From: JBFGFG01 sp041627475 | GTDB lineage: Bacteria > Actinomycetota > Nitriliruptoria > Nitriliruptorales > Nitriliruptoraceae | Direction of reading: 5' to 3' | DNA length: 38,194 bases | Assembly: GCA_041627475.1 (NCBI GenBank) | Contig: JBFKQZ010000003.1 | Location: 1 to 38,194, forward strand | In this document: positions 24,497 to 31,929 of the stretch, one piece after another | Position numbering within the stretch: the first letter of the stretch is position 1 | Layout: the number at the start of each line of letters is the position of its first letter | The notes under the pieces: model-generated | What the model was told of the DNA's origin: nothing | What the model saw: the letters and a program-made list of their open reading frames with translations, nothing else | Database searches by the model: none | Made by a program: the position numbers and the translations under genes

Positions 24497-25222
24497 TCAG
24501 CAGCCGGGCGCCGGAATCGCCGTCTCGATGCCGTCTGCGAGGGCTGGTGCCGAAGTGGCGATCCCGGCGCCGTCCGCGCGTCGGGCGACCACCTGCGCGA
24601 CCACCGCACCGTCGCCGTCGACGACCGGGGCGCCGGACGACCCCGGCCCGACCTCGAAGTCCAGCACGACGCGCTGGCTGCCGCCCTCGTCGACCGTCCC
24701 CGCGGTCGTGATCGGGCGCGCCCCGGGGAAGCCGACGACCCGGACCTCGTCCCCGGTCACGGGGGCGCGACCGAGGCCGAGCGTGCTGCCCAGCGGTTCG
24801 TCCAGCAGCAGGACCGCGACGTCCTGCTCGGGCGAGACGAGCACCGCCGTGACGGTCGGGCCCGAGCCGCCGTCGAGCTCACGCAGGCCGACCGACGCTG
24901 CGCCGAGGACGACGTGGCGGTTCGTGACCAGCGCGGGCTGGCCGTCGTACGTGATGGCGAACCCGGAGCCGGTGCCACTGGTGCCGTCACAGCCCAGCCG
25001 GGTCACCAGTGCGACCGCGTCGGCGAGCTCGGGGACCGCGTCGGCGACGCGTGCGCCCTGCCGGTTGAACACGATCGAGTCCACCAGCCAGGCACCGGCG
25101 GGCAGGACGAGGAAGACGGCCAGCAGCAGCGCGATGAACCGACCGCCACGCTCCCGCAGCCGTGTCATCGGCGTGTCGGGTGTCTCCTCGTCGGGGGCGA
25201 GGAGGTCGTCGGCATCGGTCAC
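24497..25222 (-). CDS. Membrane-anchored trypsin-like serine protease (S1C/DegP-like)
   Basis: This 241-residue protein has a cytoplasmic N-terminus, one membrane segment (FIALLLAVFLVLPAGAWLVD, residues ~29-48) and a chymotrypsin-fold domain. The catalytic triad is seen as His in TNRHVV, Asp in EQDVAVLLL and Ser in GPGSSGAPV. No PDZ domain follows, so it is shorter than DegP/HtrA and closer to the short membrane-bound S1 proteases of actinobacteria (MarP-like, but without the extra membrane segments). The start is GTG 25222 with GGAG about 7 nt upstream. A palindrome at 24479 probably ends the transcript. The physiological target is not known. Confidence 0.87.
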   Translation of the reverse strand: MTDADDLLAPDEETPDTPMTRLRERGGRFIALLLAVFLVLPAGAWLVDSIVFNRQGARVADAVPELADAVALVTRLGCDGTSGTGSGFAITYDGQPALVTNRHVVLGAASVGLRELDGGSGPTVTAVLVSPEQDVAVLLLDEPLGSTLGLGRAPVTGDEVRVVGFPGARPITTAGTVDEGGSQRVVLDFEVGPGSSGAPVVDGDGAVVAQVVARRADGAGIATSAPALADGIETAIPAPGC

Positions 25223-25291
25223 GCGGGGCTCCGGGGCGGGTGGTCGGCGAACGCGTTCTGTCCAGCGTGGCGTTCCCCGGCGCGTTCGTCA

Positions 25292-25309
25292 CCCGTGCGA
25301 GCGCACGGG
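25292..25309 (-). terminator. Hairpin after the 2'-5' RNA ligase-like gene
   Basis: CCCGTGCG (25292-25299) and CGCACGGG (25302-25309) are exact complements. They can fold as a 6-bp stem with loop CGAGCG. The element is 27 nt beyond the stop codon of the ligase-like gene and before the protease start, so it probably separates these two same-strand genes. No T-tract is present. Confidence 0.45.
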
Positions 25310-25336
25310 GCGGCAGGGGACCTGCGCGGGGGTGCC

Positions 25337-25834
25337 TCAGCCGAGCGGGACCACGGCACTGGTCCGGTAGCGGGCTCCGTCCGGGTGGGTCTCGCTGGTC
25401 ACGACCGCCAGCTCGCGGACCTCGAACGACCCGGTGACCGGCGCGCCGCCCAGACGGCGGGCGGTCGCCGCGTCCCGGGTGCGGGCCAGGGTCACGTGCC
25501 CGACGAAGGGTCGTCGCGGTGGTGGCTGGCCGATGCCGGCGGTGGCGCGCGCGACCGCGGACGCCAGGGCGTCGAGGCCCGCGACCGGCGCCATGACGAC
25601 GTTCGCCCCCAGCACGGCCGTCCTCGGTCCGACCTGTGCCGTCGCGCGGGGGAGGTCGCTGCGCAGCAGGCGGCGGGTGACCGAGGTCGGCATGACGTCG
25701 CCGAGGAAGCGCAGGGTGACGTGCAGCGCGTGCCGCTGGACCCAGCGGACGCCCGGTTCGGCCGGGCGTGGCAGCCCGCACAGGAGGTCGAGCGCCTCGG
25801 CGGGTGGCCACGCGGCGACGAAGGTGCGGGCCAC
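25337..25834 (-). CDS. thpR: 2'-5' RNA ligase-family protein (RNA 2',3'-cyclic phosphodiesterase)
   Basis: This 165-residue protein has the two HxT motifs of the 2H phosphoesterase fold: HVTLRF near residue 37 and HVTLAR near residue 113. The order and size fit the ThpR/LigT type, which opens 2',3'-cyclic phosphates and can act on RNA ends. GTG 25834, with GGGGGAGG just upstream, is preferred over ATG 25864, whose ten extra residues look like untranslated leader. It is divergent from a TetR gene across 77 bp that hold the TetR operators. A terminator-like hairpin follows the gene. Confidence 0.85.
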   Translation of the reverse strand: MARTFVAAWPPAEALDLLCGLPRPAEPGVRWVQRHALHVTLRFLGDVMPTSVTRRLLRSDLPRATAQVGPRTAVLGANVVMAPVAGLDALASAVARATAGIGQPPPRRPFVGHVTLARTRDAATARRLGGAPVTGSFEVRELAVVTSETHPDGARYRTSAVVPLG

Positions 25835-25872
25835 GCGACCTCCCCCTTGACGGTGCCGACGCATGGTGGCAT

Positions 25873-25905
25873 CCTAACGTCGTTAGGTTTCCGAACGACG
25901 TTAGG
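25873..25905. promoter_or_regulatory. Two TetR-type palindromic operators
   Basis: CCTAACGTCGTTAGG (25873-25887) is a perfect 6-3-6 palindrome. CCGAACGACGTTAGG (25891-25905) is the same motif with one mismatch in the left arm. Their centres are 18 bp apart. They end 6 nt before GTG 25912 of the TetR gene, so bound repressor would block its promoter, and they are 39 nt upstream of the divergent thpR start. This is very likely the autoregulatory site of the adjacent TetR. Confidence 0.75.
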
Positions 25906-25911
25906 CCCACT

Positions 25912-26484
25912 GTGCCGACCGACCTCCGCGCCGAACGACGCGCCGACACGCGTGAGCGGATCCTCGCCGCGGCCTGGGACCTCGCCGAGCGCGACGGGCT
26001 CGCGAACTGGACCCTGCGGGACCTCGCCGCCGCGGTCGGGATGCGGGCGCCGTCGCTCTACACCCACTTCGACGGCCGCGACGACATCCTCGATGCGATG
26101 TTCGCCGACGGCTACGGCGAGCTCGAGCAGCTGCTGCACGGTGTCGAGCTCCCTGACGACCGCCGTGCCGCGCTCCTGCACGCGGCGACCGCGTTCTTCG
26201 ACTTCTGCACCGCGTCCGTGCCGCGCTACCAGCTGCTGTTCACCCACGTGCTGGGGGAGTGGGCACCGTCCGCCGACGCCTACCGCGTGTCGCAGCGTGC
26301 CTACGGCCGCATGATCGTCCAGTTCGCGGAGATCGGCATCACCGACCAGCGCGCCATCGACCTCTGGACCGGCCTGCTGAGCGGCCTCGTCGCGCAGCAG
26401 CTGGCCAACGACCGTGGCGGTGACCGGTGGCGGGACCTGGTGCCCGACGCCGTCGACATGTTCCTCGCCCACACCGCCCGATGA
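25912..26484 (+). CDS. TetR-family transcriptional regulator
   Basis: This 190-residue protein has an N-terminal TetR helix-turn-helix: TRERILAAAWDLAERDGLAN, then LRDLAAAVGMRAPSLYTHFD and RDDILDAMF. The C-terminal part (TetR_C_33-like) is all-helical and would bind a small hydrophobic ligand. The start GTG 25912 has no ribosome site and follows 6 nt after the second palindrome. It leads an operon with an MDMPI-fold gene (gap 19 nt) and a membrane protein gene. It most likely represses this operon through the palindromes at 25873-25905. The ligand is unknown. Confidence 0.9.
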   Translation: MPTDLRAERRADTRERILAAAWDLAERDGLANWTLRDLAAAVGMRAPSLYTHFDGRDDILDAMFADGYGELEQLLHGVELPDDRRAALLHAATAFFDFCTASVPRYQLLFTHVLGEWAPSADAYRVSQRAYGRMIVQFAEIGITDQRAIDLWTGLLSGLVAQQLANDRGGDRWRDLVPDAVDMFLAHTAR

Positions 26485-26503
26485 ACGACCGGGAGTGCCC
26501 CCG

Positions 26504-27319
26504 ATGAGTGCCGACAGCCCGATCCGCACCGACGCAGCCACGAGCGCGCCCGCTGGCGCGACCGACGTCGCGACAGTCGTCCGCATCACGCGCGAGACGG
26601 ATGCTCGCGACGTGGCGGTCGCCGCCTACGACCAGCTGCTGTGGCTGCTGCAGCACCTCGAGCCCCAGCACTGGGACGCGCCGACCGACTGCGAGGCGTG
26701 GCACGTCGCCGACATGGTGCGGCACCTCGCCGGGGCCGCGAAGGCCTGTGGGAGCGTGCCGGAGACCATCCGGCAGCAGGTCTGGGGCGCGCGCCACGCC
26801 AAGGAGTACGACGGCAACGCCCTGGACGCCACCAACGACCTCCAGGTGCAGGACCATGCGCACCTGTCGCCGGGGCAGCTCGTGGCGCTGCTGCGGGAGC
26901 GTGCCCCGAAGGCGGTCGCGGGCCGGCTCCGGACACCGGGACTCGTGCGTCGGGTGGACATCACGATCGCCGACGGTGGCTCGTCGGCGGGGATGCCGGG
27001 GACGCTCAACCTCGGGCACCTCATGGACGCCGTCTACACGCGGGACGTGTGGCTCCACTCGATCGACATCGAGCGTGCGACCGGGGTCACCGTCGACCGC
27101 ACCGGCCAGCCCGACGCACGGATCGTCGAGGACGTCGTCGCCGAGTGGGCGGCGCGCCACGGGCGGCCGTTCGAGCTCACGCTGACCGGCCCGGCCGGTG
27201 GGCGGTACCGCCAGGGCACCGGTGGACAGCAGCTCGAGCTCGACGCGATCGAGTTCGCCCGCACGATCTCGGGCCGCGCCACCGGCGACGGCCTGCTCGC
27301 AACACACATCTGGTTCTAG
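26504..27319 (+). CDS. Mycothiol-dependent maleylpyruvate isomerase-fold protein (MDMPI/DinB-like)
   Basis: This 271-residue protein resembles the MDMPI N-terminal domain family. Members are four-helix DinB-fold proteins that bind a metal and often use mycothiol as cofactor for isomerisation or detoxification. Visible parts are AYDQLLWLLQHLEPQHWDAP, then CEAWHVADMVRHLAG with a candidate metal His, and LNLGHLMDAVYTRDVWLHSI with two more His. The C-terminal ~70 residues resemble the second MDMPI domain. ATG 26504 has GGGAG about 9 nt upstream. It is the second gene of a TetR-led operon, which points to an inducible defence or catabolic role; substrate unknown. Confidence 0.8.
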   Translation: MSADSPIRTDAATSAPAGATDVATVVRITRETDARDVAVAAYDQLLWLLQHLEPQHWDAPTDCEAWHVADMVRHLAGAAKACGSVPETIRQQVWGARHAKEYDGNALDATNDLQVQDHAHLSPGQLVALLRERAPKAVAGRLRTPGLVRRVDITIADGGSSAGMPGTLNLGHLMDAVYTRDVWLHSIDIERATGVTVDRTGQPDARIVEDVVAEWAARHGRPFELTLTGPAGGRYRQGTGGQQLELDAIEFARTISGRATGDGLLATHIWF

Positions 27320-27328
27320 GAGGCTGTC

Positions 27329-27880
27329 ATGAGCCTGCACGGCACCGCGCTCTGGCTGCACATCGTCGCGGCCATCCTGCTCGTCGGTGGCTCGGCGTGG
27401 ACCCACGTCGCCGCGACCCGCCTGCGTCGGTCGCACACCGTCGACGAGGCCAGGGCCCACGCCGCGACGATCCACGGCTTCGTCCGCGCGTCGATGCCGC
27501 TGGCCGTCGTGACGCTCGTCGCGGGGGCGTACCTCGCGACGGTCGGGTCCTACTGGACCTCGCCGTGGCTCGTCACGTCCCTCGTCCTGTTCGTCGCGAT
27601 CGGTGCGCTCTCGGGCAGCCGGGTCGACCCCGCCGTGACCGAGCTGGTGGCCGTCCTCGACGAGGCGCCGCCCGGTCCGCTGCCGGCTGCTGCCCGGGAC
27701 GCGATGCACGCGCGCGGCCTCGAGCTCGCGGCCGTGTTCGGCGGGCTCGACCTCGCGATCGTCTTCCTCATGTCCAACAAGCCCGGGCTGCTCGTCGCCG
27801 TCGTGACGGCCGTCGTCGGCGTGACCATCGGCCTCGTGCTGGCCGCACGCGAGCGTCGGCCGGCTGTCGCGGTCGCCTGA
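27329..27880 (+). CDS. Integral membrane protein (DUF2269-like)
   Basis: This 183-residue protein has about four to five membrane segments: GTALWLHIVAAILLVGGSAW, SMPLAVVTLVAGAYLATVG, WLVTSLVLFVAIGALSG, a weaker segment around LELAAVFGGLDLAIVFLM, and LLVAVVTAVVGVTIGLVLAA. The conserved His at residue 11 in the first segment and the size are like DUF2269/CopD-like proteins, but assignment is only approximate. ATG 27329 is 9 nt after the MDMPI-fold gene and has AGGAGG upstream, so it is the last gene of the TetR operon. It ends just before the terminator at 27885. Confidence 0.7.
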   Translation: MSLHGTALWLHIVAAILLVGGSAWTHVAATRLRRSHTVDEARAHAATIHGFVRASMPLAVVTLVAGAYLATVGSYWTSPWLVTSLVLFVAIGALSGSRVDPAVTELVAVLDEAPPGPLPAAARDAMHARGLELAAVFGGLDLAIVFLMSNKPGLLVAVVTAVVGVTIGLVLAARERRPAVAVA

Positions 27881-27884
27881 CGCG

Positions 27885-27913
27885 GACGCCCCCGCCACGG
27901 GGGCGGGGGCGTC
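27885..27913. terminator. Strong bidirectional terminator hairpin
   Basis: GACGCCCCCGCC (27885-27896) and GGCGGGGGCGTC (27902-27913) are exact complements with a 5-nt loop ACGGG. It lies between the convergent ends of the TetR operon and fadE5, 4 nt and 15 nt from the two stop codons. No T-tract is present on either side. Confidence 0.8.
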
Positions 27914-27928
27914 ACGGGGTGCGGGTGC

Positions 27929-29809
27929 TCAGAACGAGCTGATGTCCAGCTCCATCAGGGCGCCGTCCTCGGCGGCCGCGAGCTCGCGACGCTGCCGGGC
28001 CTTGGGCAGGACCGCCTTGGCCCAGTACGCGGCGACCGCGAGCTTGCCGTTGTAGAAGCCCTCGTCGCCGTTGACGCCACCGGCGTCGAGCGCGGCCTTC
28101 GCGACCTCGGCCTGGCGCAGCAGCAGCCAGCCGATGAGCAGCTCGGAGACCGAGTACAGCAGCTCGACCGAGTGCAGGCCGATCTTGTAGAGCTCGCCCC
28201 GCTGCTCCTCGTCCTGCATGGCCGCCATGGCCTGCTGGCTGTGGATGCCGAGGTGGCCGCCCACGTCCTCCAGCGCCTGGCCGAGGGCCTTGCGCTCGTC
28301 GGCGAGGTGGTCCGGGCCGTTGTCGACCATCTCCTTGACCTGGCCGGTGAACCACATCAGGGTCTGGCCCATGTCCTTGGCGATCTTGCGGAAGAACAGG
28401 TCCAGCGACTGGATCGCGGTCGTGCCCTCGTAGAGGGTGTCGATCTTGGCGTCGCGGATGTACTGCTCGATCGGGTAGTCCTTGGTGAAGCCGGAGCCAC
28501 CGAAGGTCTGCAGGCTCGCCGAGCCGAGCAGCTCGTACGCCTTCTCCGAGCAGTAGCCCTTGACCAGCGGCAGGAGCAGGTCCTCACGCTTGGCCCACTC
28601 GGCGATGGCGTCCTGGTCGCCCTCGGCGACTGCCTTGGCCTTCTTGTCCTGCGTCCAGCCCGCGAGCATCACCAGGGCGCGCATGCCCTCGGCGTGCGCC
28701 TTCTGCTCCATGAGCAGGCGACGGACGTCGGGGTGGTTGATGATCTCGGTCTTGGGCGCGGTCGGGTCGGCCATCTGGGTCATGTCGGGACCCTGCTGGC
28801 GGACCTTGGCGTACTCCAGCGCGTTGAGGTAGCCGGTCGACAGCGTCGCCATCGCCTTGGTGCCCACCGTCATGCGTGCGTACTCGATGACGCGGAACAT
28901 CTGGCGGATGCCGGCACCTCGCTCGTCGGCCTCGCCGACGAGGTAGCCGACGCAGGGGCGGTCGGCGTCGGCGCCCATCGTGAGCTCGCACGTGGCGGAG
29001 CCCTTGATGCCCATCTTCTTCTCGATGTTGGTCACCTTGACGCCGTTGCGCTCACCGAGCGAGCCGTCCTCGTTGACCAGGTACTTCGGGACGATGTAGA
29101 GCCGCAGGCCCTTGGTGCCCGGCTCGCCGCCCTCGGGACGGGCGAGCACGAGGTGCACCGTGTTGGGGTGCGTCTGCGCGTCGGCCGACGTGATGAAGCG
29201 CTTGACGCCCTCGATGTGCCAGACGGAGCCGATGTCGTCGGGGCCGTTCTCCTCGACCTTGACGGCCTTGGTCGTGCCAGCGCCCACGTCCGAGCCGGCG
29301 TCGGGCTCGGTGAGGACCATGGTGCCGCCCCAGCGCTGGTTCACCATCGGCTTGGCGAAGCGCTCGACCTGGCCGGGGGTGCCCACCTCGTCGATGATCA
29401 TCGACATCAGGGCGCCGATCGGCCACAGCATCGCGGTGGCGTGGCCGCCCAGCAGCAGCTCGGCGGTTGCCCAGCGGATCGTGGGCGGTGCGCCGAAGCC
29501 GCCGAGCGAGGTCGGCAGGGGGAGCGTGTGCCAGCCGGCGTCGTAGAACGCCTCGAGCGCCTGGTGCAGCTCCTCGGGGATCGTGATGTCCCCGGTCTCC
29601 TTGTCGAGCTGCAGCGGCGTGCGGTCGGCCGGGACGAACGACTCGGCCCAGATCGACTCGGTCGCGAAGCGGTCGACCTCCTTGAGGATCATCCGTGCCG
29701 TGTCGGCGTCCATGGCCGCGAACGGGCCGGTGCCGAGGTCCTCGTCGGTACCGAGCACCTCGAACAGGTTGAACTCGATGTCGCGGAGGTTGCTCTTGTA
29801 GTGGCTCAC
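27929..29809 (-). CDS. fadE5: FadE5-like acyl-CoA dehydrogenase
   Basis: This 626-residue flavoenzyme oxidises acyl-CoA thioesters at the first step of beta-oxidation. It starts MSHYKSNLRDIEFNLFEVLG, which with later stretches (TMVLTEPDAGSDVGAGTTKA, VKRFITSADAQ, KMGIKGSATCEL, SLQTFGGSGFTKDYPIEQYI) closely follows mycobacterial FadE5 (Rv0244c). The catalytic Glu is in LYEGTTAIQ. It is longer than a typical ~390-residue dehydrogenase because of an extra C-terminal helical domain, as expected for FadE5, which acts on a broad range of chain lengths. GTG 29809 has AGAGGA upstream. It is divergent from a TetR gene with a three-site operator between them. Confidence 0.92.
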   Translation of the reverse strand: MSHYKSNLRDIEFNLFEVLGTDEDLGTGPFAAMDADTARMILKEVDRFATESIWAESFVPADRTPLQLDKETGDITIPEELHQALEAFYDAGWHTLPLPTSLGGFGAPPTIRWATAELLLGGHATAMLWPIGALMSMIIDEVGTPGQVERFAKPMVNQRWGGTMVLTEPDAGSDVGAGTTKAVKVEENGPDDIGSVWHIEGVKRFITSADAQTHPNTVHLVLARPEGGEPGTKGLRLYIVPKYLVNEDGSLGERNGVKVTNIEKKMGIKGSATCELTMGADADRPCVGYLVGEADERGAGIRQMFRVIEYARMTVGTKAMATLSTGYLNALEYAKVRQQGPDMTQMADPTAPKTEIINHPDVRRLLMEQKAHAEGMRALVMLAGWTQDKKAKAVAEGDQDAIAEWAKREDLLLPLVKGYCSEKAYELLGSASLQTFGGSGFTKDYPIEQYIRDAKIDTLYEGTTAIQSLDLFFRKIAKDMGQTLMWFTGQVKEMVDNGPDHLADERKALGQALEDVGGHLGIHSQQAMAAMQDEEQRGELYKIGLHSVELLYSVSELLIGWLLLRQAEVAKAALDAGGVNGDEGFYNGKLAVAAYWAKAVLPKARQRRELAAAEDGALMELDISSF

Positions 29810-29907
29810 GATGGCCGTCCTCTCTGTGCTGACGCCGTGCTGGTGGGTCGGCGGGGCACGTGCGCTCCTCCGGCTCCAACAGAGGCGCGAACACCGCGTG
29901 TGACTTT

Positions 29908-29957
29908 GAGCATACGTTACAGATTGGAGTGTACGCTACACATTGGAGCAAACGCTC
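29908..29957. promoter_or_regulatory. Three phased operator sites between fadE5 and TetR gene
   Basis: Degenerate copies of the palindrome GAGCGTACGCTC occur at 29908-29919 (GAGCATACGTTA), 29927-29938 (GAGTGTACGCTA) and 29946-29957 (GAGCAAACGCTC), exactly 19 bp apart. Flanking bases are also repeated (ATTG before GAG in copies 2 and 3). The first copy contains, on the minus strand, TATGCT (29914-29909), a likely -10 for fadE5. The array is in the middle of the 200-bp divergent region and is its only AT-rich part. The adjacent TetR protein is the probable ligand. Confidence 0.75.
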
Positions 29958-30009
29958 AAATTCGTGTCAGGTATGGCACGCTTGTACGACGACCGACGAG
30001 TGTGGGGTC

Positions 30010-30585
30010 ATGGCCAGGTACCGCGTGGGGCTCGAGACGCGCCGTCGCATCCTCGATGCGACGCGTGAGGCGTTGGCCGAGGACGGGCTGAACGACCTCA
30101 CGCTCAAGACCATCACGGACCGGGCGGACGTCGGGGCCGGCAGCTTCTACAACCTGTTCGACAGCAAGGAGGCGGCGATCCTCGAGGTCGTCCGCGAGGC
30201 GATCGAGGGCGTCGACCCCGACCCGGCCGGGCTGGGCAAGGAACGGTTGGAGGACCTGACCGAGGCGTTCGTCAGCTTCTTCGTCGACCCCCGCACGGCG
30301 CTCGCGGCGCGGATCTACCTCCAGCTCGCCCTTGCGGGGGCGCTGAGCGACGAGGGCGTGGCCACGCGCGTCGACCGGCACCACCGCGCCCGCGTCGCCC
30401 GCTTCGCCGCGGCCTTCCTCCGCGAGCACGACGCGCTCGAGGCGGAGCAGGCACGACGGCTCGCCGAGCGGCTGCTCGCCGCGCTCATGGGTGCGTGCCT
30501 GACCTGGGTCGTCGACCCCGAGTTCCCGCTGCAGGCACACGCGATGGCGCTGCTCGCGGCGATCCGACCCGCCGAGGGCGCCTGA
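30010..30585 (+). CDS. TetR-family regulator, probable controller of fadE5
   Basis: This 191-residue protein has an N-terminal TetR helix-turn-helix: LETRRRILDATREALAEDGL, then LKTITDRADVGAGSFYNLFD and EAAILEVVREAI. The C-terminal domain is helical and of ordinary size for ligand binding, possibly acyl-CoA given its neighbour. ATG 30010 has GTGGGG upstream. It is divergent from fadE5, and three phased palindromes lie between them. The next gene (30625) belongs to a different family and has its own -10 at 30591, so this TetR gene is probably monocistronic. Confidence 0.9.
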   Translation: MARYRVGLETRRRILDATREALAEDGLNDLTLKTITDRADVGAGSFYNLFDSKEAAILEVVREAIEGVDPDPAGLGKERLEDLTEAFVSFFVDPRTALAARIYLQLALAGALSDEGVATRVDRHHRARVARFAAAFLREHDALEAEQARRLAERLLAALMGACLTWVVDPEFPLQAHAMALLAAIRPAEGA

Positions 30586-30590
30586 GGGCG

Positions 30591-30596
30591 TAGTCT
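30591..30596 (+). promoter_or_regulatory. Possible -10 element of the CNNM-type gene pair
   Basis: TAGTCT begins 6 nt after the TetR stop codon and lies 28 nt before ATG 30625, leaving room for the GAGAGG ribosome site (30614-30619). Confidence 0.4.
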
Positions 30597-30624
30597 CGCG
30601 GCCCGTCGACGACGAGAGGCATCG

Positions 30625-31929
30625 ATGAGCCCCGGCTGGGCCCTGGTGCTGGTCGCCGTGCTCATCGCGGCCAACGGGATGTTCGTCGCCTTCGAGTTCG
30701 GTCTCGTGGCGGCGCGGCAGGGCACGCTCGAGGAGCAGGCGCGCGCGGGTGATCGCGGCGCCGTGGCCGCCGTCCGCCAGTTGCGCAACATCTCGTTCGT
30801 GCTGTCAGCGGCGCAGTTCGGCATCACCGCGACCTCGCTGGTCGTCGGCTTCCTGGCGGAGGACGCGATCGGCAACGCCGTGATCACGCCGATCATGGAC
30901 GCGGTCGGCCTCGGTGAGGCCGCGCGCTCCGGCGTCGCACTCGCCATCGCGTTCGCGCTGTCGACGGTGCTCCAGATGCTGCTCGGCGAGCTGGCGCCGA
31001 AGAACTACGCGCTGGCCCGCCCCGAGGGCACGGCCCGCGCGCTCGCCCGGCCGATGCGGCTGTTCGGCATCGTGCTGGGCCCGATCATCCGCCTGTTCGA
31101 CGAGTCCGCCGCCTTCCTGACGCGCCGCGTGTTCCACACCGAGGTGGCCGAGGAGCGGCTCGGCGGCCACTCGCCCGACGAGCTCGCCCGGATCATCTCG
31201 GCGTCACGAGAGGGCGGCGCGCTCAGCGACAGCCAGGGGCAGCTGCTCGCCCGGGCGGTGCACCTCGGCGACCGGCGCGTCCACGAGGTGATGGTCCCGC
31301 GGACCTCCGTGTCGTTCCTCGATGCCGACGACACCCTCGACGACCTGCGCGCCGCCAGCCGCGAGACGGGGCACTCGCGCTTCCCGGTCCGCGGCGTGGA
31401 CGACGACGACATCGTCGGCACGGTCCACATCAAGGACGTCCTCGCGGTGCCGGTCGCCGACCGGGCGTCGACGCGCCTCGGTGCCATTGCGGCACCGGCC
31501 GTGCTCGTCCCGGAGTCCGAGCCGCTCCGTCGCCTGCTCGCGCGCCTGCGCCGGACGCAGCGGACGTTCGCCATGGTGATCGACGAGTTCGGTGGCGTGG
31601 CCGGGATCGTGACCGTCGAGGACGTGATCGAGGAGCTCGTCGGCGAGATCGAGGACGAGTTCGACCGCGGTGTCGGGTCGGTGCGCCGCGTCGGCCCCGA
31701 CCGTTGGCTGGTCGACGGCATCGTGCGCGTCGACGAGGTCGCCCGCCTGCTCGACACGCCGCTGCCCGACGGCGACTACGAGACCGTGGCCGGCTTCGTG
31801 ATCGACCAGCTGGGGCGCATCCCGAACACCGGTGCCGCGGCCACTGCCGAGGGCTGGACGTTCGTGGCCCAGCGCGTCGACGGCGTCCGGCTCGCGCGCG
31901 TGCTCATCCGACCGGAGGGCGAGGAATGA
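30625..31929 (+). CDS. CNNM/CorC (HlyC) family membrane protein with CBS domains, copy 1
   Basis: This 434-residue protein has an N-terminal CNNM/DUF21 membrane domain (~1-200): VLIAANGMFVAFEFGLVAAR, then ISFVLSAAQFGITATSLVVG and MLLGELAPKNYAL. A CBS pair follows (~210-340: HEVMVPRTSVSFLD, TGHSRFPVRG, then VIDEFGGVAGIVTVEDVIEE), with a C-terminal CorC/HlyC transporter-associated domain (~350-430). Family members handle Mg2+ or Co2+ at the membrane; older annotations call them hemolysins. The ATG is coupled by an ATGA overlap to the next, related gene. The ion carried is unknown. Confidence 0.9.
   Translation: MSPGWALVLVAVLIAANGMFVAFEFGLVAARQGTLEEQARAGDRGAVAAVRQLRNISFVLSAAQFGITATSLVVGFLAEDAIGNAVITPIMDAVGLGEAARSGVALAIAFALSTVLQMLLGELAPKNYALARPEGTARALARPMRLFGIVLGPIIRLFDESAAFLTRRVFHTEVAEERLGGHSPDELARIISASREGGALSDSQGQLLARAVHLGDRRVHEVMVPRTSVSFLDADDTLDDLRAASRETGHSRFPVRGVDDDDIVGTVHIKDVLAVPVADRASTRLGAIAAPAVLVPESEPLRRLLARLRRTQRTFAMVIDEFGGVAGIVTVEDVIEELVGEIEDEFDRGVGSVRRVGPDRWLVDGIVRVDEVARLLDTPLPDGDYETVAGFVIDQLGRIPNTGAAATAEGWTFVAQRVDGVRLARVLIRPEGEE

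Noticed and set aside
28172..30009. Long plus-strand frame opposite fadE5 and running through the operator array
   Set aside because: It is an antisense shadow; the TetR product starts at ATG 30010 in another frame, and FadE5 motifs are clear on the minus strand.
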